Assembly: GCA_025062275.1 (NCBI GenBank)
Contig: JANXAP010000018.1
Location: 180,216 to 244,215 of the forward strand
Length of the DNA: 64,000 bases
Source: Dehalococcoidia bacterium
GTDB lineage: Bacteria > Chloroflexota > Dehalococcoidia > SM23-28-2 > HRBIN24
Direction of reading: 5' to 3'
Shown in pieces: positions 59,348 to 64,000 of the stretch (the first letter of the stretch is position 1; each line of letters starts with the position of its first letter). The notes below the pieces were generated by a model, which was not told the origin of the DNA, made no database searches, and worked only from the letters and a program-made list of their open reading frames with translations. The translations under genes were made by a program, and so were the position numbers.

Positions 59348-59683
59348 ATGGCTGTGAAGCATCCCCAGGAACCCTTCACCCGCATCACGGTGGAAGAGGC
59401 GCGGGAGATGATGTCCCGCGACGATGTGGTGGTCATCGACGTGCGGGAGCCTCACGAATACCAGGCCGGCCACGTGCCGGGGGCGAAGCTCATCCCTGTG
59501 GGGTCGGTCTTCGCCCGGCGTCACGAGTTGCCCCAGGACAAGGACATCATCTTCGTGTGTGCCGTGGGCCAGCGCAGCGCCCTGGCCTGCGAGATGGCGG
59601 CTGCAGCCGGGCTGACCCGCCTCTACAACCTGGAGGGAGGGACCGACGCCTGGATCAAGGCCGGCCTGCCGGTAGAGAAGTGA
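59348..59683 (+). CDS. Single-domain rhodanese-like sulfurtransferase
   Basis: 111 residues. It has ITVEEAREMMSRDDVVVIDVREPHEYQAGHVPGAKLIPVG and the active-site loop FVCAVGQRSALAC, with the nucleophile Cys followed by the six-residue loop, then NLEGGTDAWIKAGLPV. Single-domain rhodaneses carry sulfane sulfur among cysteine desulfurases, tRNA thiolation and detoxification. It lies 7 nt before a HAD gene that may be co-transcribed. Confidence 0.93.
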   Translation: MAVKHPQEPFTRITVEEAREMMSRDDVVVIDVREPHEYQAGHVPGAKLIPVGSVFARRHELPQDKDIIFVCAVGQRSALACEMAAAAGLTRLYNLEGGTDAWIKAGLPVEK

Positions 59684-59690
59684 CCTGTTT

Positions 59691-60368
59691 GTGTCTCCGT
59701 TGAACGTCGTCCTCTTCGACCTCGACCAGACGCTGCTACGTACGGGGGGCGCTGGCGTCCTGGCCATGAACCGTGCCTTCCAGGAGATGTTCGGCATCGC
59801 CGATGCCCTGGCCGATATCCCCTACGCGGGCCGCACCGATCCCTCCATCCTGCGGGACGCCCTGCGCAAGCACGGCATCGACGGCGACTTTCGTCGCATA
59901 GTGGCCGAGTTCAAGGAGCGATATGTCTGGCACCTGGAGCGCACCTTGTGGGAGACGCAGGGCCAAGTGCTGCCCGGGATCCCCGAACTGCTGTCGGCCC
60001 TGCACCTCCGTGAGGATGTGACCCTGGGCCTGGCCACGGGCAACTTCCGGGAGGGGGCCCAGCTCAAGCTGAGGAGGTACGGGCTTGACGGCCACTTCCA
60101 GAGCGGGGCCTTCGGGGACGATGCCGAGGACAGGGCGCAGCTGGTGGCCCTGGCAGCCCGCCGCGCTGCCCGGGGGAGGGAGCCGGCGCGGGTGCTGGTG
60201 GTGGGCGATACGCCCCTGGACGTGGCCGCCGCCCTGGCCTGCGGTTTCGTGCCGGTGGGAGTCGCCACCGGCTACTACAGTCAGGACGACCTGCGCCAGG
60301 CCGGGGCGTCCCTCGTCTTTCCCGATTTCTCCGACTGGCAGCGCGCCCTCTCTCTCCTCCTGTCCTGA
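59691..60368 (+). CDS. HAD-superfamily phosphatase (phosphoglycolate phosphatase-like)
   Basis: 225 residues from GTG 59691 (TTG 59700 is also possible). Motif I is VVLFDLDQTLLRTGGAG (DxDxT with DLDQTL), motif II ATGNF, and motif IV VLVVGDTPLDVAAALACG. The helical cap (about residues 20-85) is of the phosphoglycolate phosphatase/beta-phosphoglucomutase type. The Thr-for-Ser in motif II (ATGN) is common in this subgroup. Substrate unknown. The weak ribosome site suggests coupling with the rhodanese gene. Confidence 0.85.
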   Translation: MSPLNVVLFDLDQTLLRTGGAGVLAMNRAFQEMFGIADALADIPYAGRTDPSILRDALRKHGIDGDFRRIVAEFKERYVWHLERTLWETQGQVLPGIPELLSALHLREDVTLGLATGNFREGAQLKLRRYGLDGHFQSGAFGDDAEDRAQLVALAARRAARGREPARVLVVGDTPLDVAAALACGFVPVGVATGYYSQDDLRQAGASLVFPDFSDWQRALSLLLS

Positions 60369-60435
60369 CCAGTCCCTAGCGGCGGAGGCATCGGCCGTTG
60401 ACCCTATGCACCTGGCGGGATATCATGGCGCCAGG

Positions 60436-60451
60436 CCCCTCCCCCCAGGGG
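60436..60451 (+). promoter_or_regulatory. Candidate CsoR operator
   Basis: CCCCT (60436-60440), six C, AGGGG (60447-60451): a G/C-tract inverted repeat 20 nt before the csoR start, similar in style to CsoR sites of the type CCCC-N-GGGG. Low information content, so uncertain. Confidence 0.35.
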
Positions 60452-60471
60452 ATGGGTATCACGAGTGCGAT

Positions 60472-60738
60472 ATGAAGGAGAGCGTTCGCAAGGAAGCCCT
60501 CAAGCGCCTCAGCTACATCGAGGGGCACCTCCAGGGCATAAGGCGCATGATCGAGGAGGACAAATACTGCCCCGATATCCTCCGCCAGACTTATGCGGTG
60601 CGCCGTGCCATCGAGAAGCTGGAGGCCCTCATCCTGGACGGCCACCTGCACACCTGCGTCATCGACGGCATTCGCCAGGGACGCGAGGAGGAGGTGGTGG
60701 CCGAGCTGATGGAACTGTATTCTCTGGCCAACCGCTAG
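60472..60738 (+). CDS. csoR: CsoR-family copper-sensing repressor
   Basis: 88 residues, all-helical (DUF156). It has EALKRLSYIEGHLQGIRRMIEEDKYCPDIL and later HLHTCVIDGI. The Cu(I) ligands Cys-x(n)-His-xxx-Cys are present: Cys in KYCPDIL, His and Cys in HLHTC. CsoR-type repressors release DNA when they bind copper. A CopZ-like chaperone is encoded three genes downstream, so copper is likely. FrmR or RcnR-type sensors have other ligand sets. Ribosome site is weak. Confidence 0.88.
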   Translation: MKESVRKEALKRLSYIEGHLQGIRRMIEEDKYCPDILRQTYAVRRAIEKLEALILDGHLHTCVIDGIRQGREEEVVAELMELYSLANR

Positions 60739-60760
60739 CCCCCACCCACGGAGCGGCGGA

Positions 60761-62137
60761 GTGGACGCGGCGGTGCTGGCAGCCAAGGGCGCTTCTCTCA
60801 TAGTGCGCCGGCTGGGGCTGGGAGGCGGCACTGCCCTGCCCGGGCTGCTGGCGTTGAGGCTGGACCCTGCTCTGGTGCCTCGGCTGGCGGCCGACCTGAG
60901 AGCTGGCTCTGTGCTGGTCACGGGCACCAACGGCAAGACCACGACCGCCCGCCTCCTGGCGGGTATGGCCCGGGCGGCAGGACTGCGGGTGGTGGCCAAT
61001 GCAGCCGGCTCGAACCTGGTGCGTGGCATAGCCGCCGCCCTCTGCCAGGCTGCCAGGGCCGACGGACGCATCGGCGAGGGCGAGCGCTCCCTCGGTGTGT
61101 TCGAGGTGGACGAGGCTACCCTGCCCGAGGCAGCAGCCCTTCTCTCGCCCCGCGCCGTCGTCTTCCTGAACCTCTTTCGCGACCAGCTAGACCGCTACGG
61201 CGAGGTGGATCACGTGGCCGAGGTGTGGCGGCGGGCGGCGGCCTCCCTGGGCACGGGGACAGCTCTCGTCCTCAACGCCGACGATCCTGCCGTAGCCTCG
61301 CTGGCTGGAGCCGCCCGCAGGCCCACGCTTTTCTACGGACTCGCTCCTGGCTCCCACTGCCTGCCGACCCTGGAGCATGCTGCCGATGCCCGCTGGTGCC
61401 CCGCCTGCGCCGGTGAGCTGACCTACGGCTGCGTCCATTACGCGCACCTGGGGATTTGGCGGTGTCCCGAATGCGGCCTCAGCCGCCCTGCCCCCCATCT
61501 GGAGGGGTCGCTGGAGGAGGGCCGCCTGCATCTGCGGCTGCCCGACGGGGGCAGGCGCTTTCTCCCTCTGCCGCTGGAGGGCACCTACGCCGCTTACGAC
61601 GTGATGGCTGCCGTGGCGACGGCGCTGGCCCTGGGCCTGCCCTGGTCGGCCATCGAGGAGGGCGTGGTCCGCTTCGGGGGTGCCTTCGGTCGGCAGGAGC
61701 GGCTGGTCGTCCAGGGGCGGCACGTGCATGTTGTGCTGGCCAAGAACCCTGCCGGCCTGAACCAGGTGCTGCGCATTCTCTCGCAGCGGCCTGCCCCCCT
61801 GCGCCTGGCCCTGTTCCTCAACGACGGTCTGGCCGACGGCCGTGACGTGTCCTGGATCTGGGACGTGGACTTCGAGCTCCTCTCGGGGCGAGTGGAGTGG
61901 GCTGTGGCCTCGGGCACTCGTGCCGAGGACCTGGCCCTGCGGCTGCACTACGCCCGCCTGGGATGCGAGCTGGCCGTGGAGCCACGGCCAGTGGCGGCCC
62001 TGCGGCTGGCCATCGGCCGCACCGCGCCGGGCGAGACGCTGCACGTCCTGCCCACCTATACCGCCCTGCTGCGCGTGCGGGAGGTGCTGGCGCGGTGGGC
62101 TGGCCGTCCGCCTTTCTGGGAGGAGGCGGAGCCGTGA
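60761..62137 (+). CDS. murT: Lipid II isoglutaminyl synthase ligase subunit MurT
   Basis: 458 residues from GTG 60761 after GGAGCGGCGGA. A Mur-ligase core has VLVTGTNGKTTTARLLAGM (P-loop), VVFLNLFRDQLDRYGEVD and LVLNADDPAVASLAG. A four-Cys zinc ribbon (CPAC...CPEC) is inserted at about residues 210-245, a known MurT feature, and a DUF1727 C-terminal domain follows with AKNPAGLNQVL and FLNDGLADGRDVSWIWDVDFE, which holds the catalytic Asp. With GatD it amidates D-Glu of the peptidoglycan stem peptide. Confidence 0.94.
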   Translation: MDAAVLAAKGASLIVRRLGLGGGTALPGLLALRLDPALVPRLAADLRAGSVLVTGTNGKTTTARLLAGMARAAGLRVVANAAGSNLVRGIAAALCQAARADGRIGEGERSLGVFEVDEATLPEAAALLSPRAVVFLNLFRDQLDRYGEVDHVAEVWRRAAASLGTGTALVLNADDPAVASLAGAARRPTLFYGLAPGSHCLPTLEHAADARWCPACAGELTYGCVHYAHLGIWRCPECGLSRPAPHLEGSLEEGRLHLRLPDGGRRFLPLPLEGTYAAYDVMAAVATALALGLPWSAIEEGVVRFGGAFGRQERLVVQGRHVHVVLAKNPAGLNQVLRILSQRPAPLRLALFLNDGLADGRDVSWIWDVDFELLSGRVEWAVASGTRAEDLALRLHYARLGCELAVEPRPVAALRLAIGRTAPGETLHVLPTYTALLRVREVLARWAGRPPFWEEAEP

Positions 62138-62925
62138 AGCTGCGCCTGGCCTGGCTCTACCCCAGGCACATGAACGTGTACGGCGACCGGGGTAACGTCA
62201 TCGTCCTGCGGGAGCGCTGCGCCGCTCGCGATATCGGGCTGGAGGTGGAGGAACTGGGCCCCGGCGACCGGCTGGAAGCTAGCCGGTACGACCTCTACTT
62301 CCTGGGAGGGGCCCAGGATCGAGAGCAGAGGCTGGTAGCCCGCGATCTGACAGCCCAGAAAGGCCCCGCCCTGCTGGAGGCGGTGGAGGCAGGGGCAGTG
62401 GTCCTGGCCGTCTGTGGTGGCTACCAGCTTTTGGGGCGTTTCTACCGCACGGCTGAGGGCGAGGAGTTGCCTGGCTTGGGCCTCTTCGACGCCTGGACGG
62501 TGCACCCGGGACCTGCTGCCCGGCGCTTCATCGGCAACGTCGCTGTCGGGTGGGAAGAGGGCACCCTGGTGGGCTTCGAAAACCACGGCGGGCGCACCTA
62601 TCTGGGACCGGGGGCGCGGCCCCTGGGGCGGGTGCTGGCAGGCTTCGGCAACAACGGCGAGGATGGAGGCGAAGGCGCCGTCTACCGCAACGCCTTCGGC
62701 ACATACCTGCACGGGCCGCTCTTGCCCAAGAACCCCCACTTCGCCGATCGCCTCATCGCCCTGGCGCTGGCCCGCCGATATGGCCAGGTCGCACTCGCCC
62801 CCCTGGACGATGCGCTGGCCTGGGCAGCCCACCGTCGGGCGTTGCGCCTCGCCCGTCGCCGCCCTATACTCGAGAGATGGGCACATGTCCTGGGAGGTGT
62901 TCTTTCATGGCAGCGGAGCAGGTGA
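62134..62925 (+). CDS. gatD: Lipid II isoglutaminyl synthase glutaminase subunit GatD
   Basis: 263 residues from GTG 62134, which overlaps the murT stop by 4 nt. It is a class I glutamine amidotransferase: MNVYGDRGNVIVLRERC near the start, the active-site Cys in VLAVCGGYQLLG and the His in FGTYLHGPLLPKNP. It supplies ammonia to MurT. The pair is well known from Gram-positive bacteria, so a thick or amidated wall is suggested for this organism. The end overlaps the CopZ-like gene by 19 nt. Confidence 0.94.
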   Translation: MKLRLAWLYPRHMNVYGDRGNVIVLRERCAARDIGLEVEELGPGDRLEASRYDLYFLGGAQDREQRLVARDLTAQKGPALLEAVEAGAVVLAVCGGYQLLGRFYRTAEGEELPGLGLFDAWTVHPGPAARRFIGNVAVGWEEGTLVGFENHGGRTYLGPGARPLGRVLAGFGNNGEDGGEGAVYRNAFGTYLHGPLLPKNPHFADRLIALALARRYGQVALAPLDDALAWAAHRRALRLARRRPILERWAHVLGGVLSWQRSR

Positions 62926-63122
62926 CCCTCCATTCCCCCAACATCTCGTGCGACCACTGCATCGCCGCCATCCGCAAGGCGGTGACGGCCCTTCCGGGCG
63001 TCGAGTTCCTCTCCGGCGACCCGCAGTCTCAGCAGGTGACACTGCGTTACGACCCCGAGCGCTCGTCGCTGGACGAGATCGTCAAGGCCATGGAGGAGGA
63101 GGGCTACTCTGTGGCCGGCTAA
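62907..63122 (+). CDS. Heavy-metal-associated domain protein (CopZ-like)
   Basis: 71 residues from ATG 62907, 9 nt after GGAGG. It has the ferredoxin-like HMA fold with SCDHC (Cys-x-x-Cys) near residue 15 and VEFLSGDPQSQQVTLRYDP. Canonical CopZ has MxCxxC; here the site is PNISCDHC, so Met is Ile but the Cys pair is kept. It is likely a Cu(I) carrier. The stop lies 7 nt before the M23 lipoprotein. Confidence 0.85.
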   Translation: MAAEQVTLHSPNISCDHCIAAIRKAVTALPGVEFLSGDPQSQQVTLRYDPERSSLDEIVKAMEEEGYSVAG

Positions 63123-63129
63123 GGTCGCG

Positions 63130-63867
63130 GTGGCCCTCGCCCTGCTGCTCCTGCTGGCGGCCTGCGGCGGCGGGGCCGCCGTTACGAAGCTCCAGACCGC
63201 CCCTGCTGGCCTGACACCCACACCCTCTCCGCCCGTCACCGCCCTGCCCACGCCCCCGGCAACTCCCAGCCCCACCCCGACGCCGACCCCCACGCCCGCG
63301 CCGGCGCTGACGGGCTTCCGCATGCCTATCGAGGGCGCCTGTCTGCCCACTTCCCCCAACCTGTTGCCCAATGCTCCTCGCCCCTACCGTGCCGGCGTCC
63401 ACGAGGGCATCGACTTCTACGATGGCTTCTCCTGTGTCCGTATCGGTCGAGGGACGCCGGTGCTGGCTGCTAAGGCCGGCGTGGTGGTCCGAGCCGACCA
63501 CGACTACCGCCCCCTGACCCCTCAGGAGCTGGACGAGCTTCTGCGCCGCAGTCGGTCCCAGGGCTACACCGACGAGCAGGCCCTGGACCGCTTTCGGGGT
63601 CGACAGGTCTGGATCGACCACGGCGGCGGCGTGGTGACCCGCTATGCCCACTTGGACGGCGTCGCCCCCGATATCCAGATGGGCACCAGGGTGGAAGCGG
63701 GACAGGTTATCGGCTACGTGGGCAACAGCGGCACCCCCGAGGAGGTGACGGCCCCCGGCACCGAGTTCCACCTGCACTTCGAGATACGGGTGGGCGACTC
63801 TTACCTCGGCAAAGGCCTACCCTACGATGAGCTGATGGATGTCCTCAGGAATGCCTTCTCCTCCTAG
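63130..63867 (+). CDS. M23 (LytM)-type peptidase lipoprotein
   Basis: 245 residues from GTG 63130. The signal peptide ALLLLLAAC ends in a lipobox, followed by a Pro/Thr/Ser linker with several PTPTP repeats (residues 20-60). The peptidase domain has HEGIDFYDG (HxxxD) and HLHFEIRVG (HxH), both zinc motifs of lysostaphin/LytM enzymes that cut peptidoglycan cross-bridges. A CTG at 63109, with GGAGGAGGAGGG 6 nt before it, would give a more typical basic N-terminus (WPAKVAVAL); it is possible that translation starts there. Downstream 63868-63914 holds no gene. Confidence 0.88.
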   Translation: MALALLLLLAACGGGAAVTKLQTAPAGLTPTPSPPVTALPTPPATPSPTPTPTPTPAPALTGFRMPIEGACLPTSPNLLPNAPRPYRAGVHEGIDFYDGFSCVRIGRGTPVLAAKAGVVVRADHDYRPLTPQELDELLRRSRSQGYTDEQALDRFRGRQVWIDHGGGVVTRYAHLDGVAPDIQMGTRVEAGQVIGYVGNSGTPEEVTAPGTEFHLHFEIRVGDSYLGKGLPYDELMDVLRNAFSS

Positions 63868-63914
63868 CCAGGTCGTCCCATGCCTGCAGCCGTGCTAAGC
63901 TGGGGAACGGAGAT

Positions 63915-64000
63915 ATGGAGCAGGCGTCGGTGACGGCCCTGTGGGCCGCCCTGGGGATGACAGCGGCGGCGGTGCTGGCCTACTGGGCCTACGCCTTCGG
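63915..64000 (+). CDS. Start of a membrane protein (truncated by the window)
   Basis: ATG 63915 follows GGGGAACGGAG. The visible 28 residues, MEQASVTALWAALGMTAAAV onward, form one hydrophobic helix containing Leu/Ala/Trp and Tyr. This may be an ABC permease, a cytochrome c-type biogenesis (CcsA-like) protein or other polytopic protein; there is too little to say. Confidence 0.5.
   Translation, partial: MEQASVTALWAALGMTAAAVLAYWAYAF

Noticed and set aside
63257..63306. C-rich short repeats resembling a tandem-repeat or CRISPR-like array
   Set aside because: They encode the Pro/Thr linker of the M23 lipoprotein; no spaced direct repeats occur.

Overview
The window reads as a stretch of core chromosome from a high-GC, gene-dense, probably monoderm bacterium, most likely a member of the Chloroflexota. 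This is an inference from gene content (GroEL under a CIRCE element, aerobic CO-dehydrogenase-like genes, nickel superoxide dismutase, MurT/GatD, many lipoproteins with Pro/Ser/Thr linkers). No 16S rRNA is present to settle it. Genes are tightly packed: many start/stop overlaps, two convergent gene pairs whose stop codons share one CTAG, and another convergent pair overlapping by 41 nt. I see no insertion sequence, prophage, CRISPR array or rRNA; the one RNA gene is tRNA-Arg(CCG).

Layout. 1-7.1 kb (mostly minus strand): a CoA-transferase fragment, a 3D/double-psi-barrel exported protein, an RNase J-like nuclease, a Kelch lipoprotein, pyruvate kinase, an MFS transporter and a Fur-family regulator. 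7.2-11.5 kb (plus): an overlapping cobalamin late-pathway operon cbiB-cobD-cobT-cobS-cobU, covering side-chain attachment and nucleotide-loop assembly. 11.5-15.5 kb (minus): a fatty-acid/export operon, small zinc-ribbon membrane protein-fabD-fabG-nusB-acpP-tatB-tatC. 15.6-21.8 kb: cysteine desulfurase, nuoB, the divergent nickel-SOD pair sodX/sodN, then nuoI and a NuoG-like subunit. 21.9-26.1 kb: an unrecognised protein, CIRCE-controlled groEL with a clear terminator, another unrecognised protein, and a ROK sugar kinase. 26.1-29.3 kb: a tiny zinc-motif protein and a zur-znuA-znuC-znuB zinc-uptake operon with two matching 15-bp candidate operators.

29.4-39.5 kb: a DUF3303-like protein, the TldD/Tpx/PmbA-like cluster, a polysaccharide flippase, an ADP-ribosylglycohydrolase, a HAD hydrolase, glutamine-dependent NAD synthetase and a thioredoxin-like lipoprotein. 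39.5-46.7 kb: an xdhC/coxI-type gene convergent with a form II coxS-coxL-coxM-coxD-coxE cluster that has its own strong promoter and a roughly 150-nt structured leader. 46.7-50.6 kb: a peptide/oligopeptide ABC importer (substrate-binding protein and two permeases, no ATPases). 50.8-57.8 kb: comM/yifB, a PAS-GGDEF-EAL protein, a patatin, and convergent otsB/otsA-like genes. 58.0-64 kb: tRNA-Arg, VOC and DinB-like proteins, rhodanese, HAD hydrolase, CsoR, MurT/GatD peptidoglycan amidation, a CopZ-like chaperone, an M23 lipoprotein, and the start of a membrane protein.

How the parts fit. Metal handling recurs: Zur/ZnuABC for zinc, CsoR and a CopZ-like protein for copper, Ni-SOD with its own protease, Fe-S assembly by the cysteine desulfurase beside Fe-S-rich Nuo subunits, Mo enzymes with maturation factors (CoxD, CoxE, XdhC/CoxI), and cobalamin. 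Aerobic life is suggested by Ni-SOD, Tpx and the CO-dehydrogenase-like genes. Envelope functions (Tat, signal-peptidase-like SodX, lipoproteins, MurT/GatD, M23 peptidase, flippase) make up another large share. The most unusual points are the nuoB-sod-nuoIG island with a duplicated His-Cys motif in the NuoG-like protein, the paired Zur-type operators, and the structured leader and internal hairpin of the cox operon.
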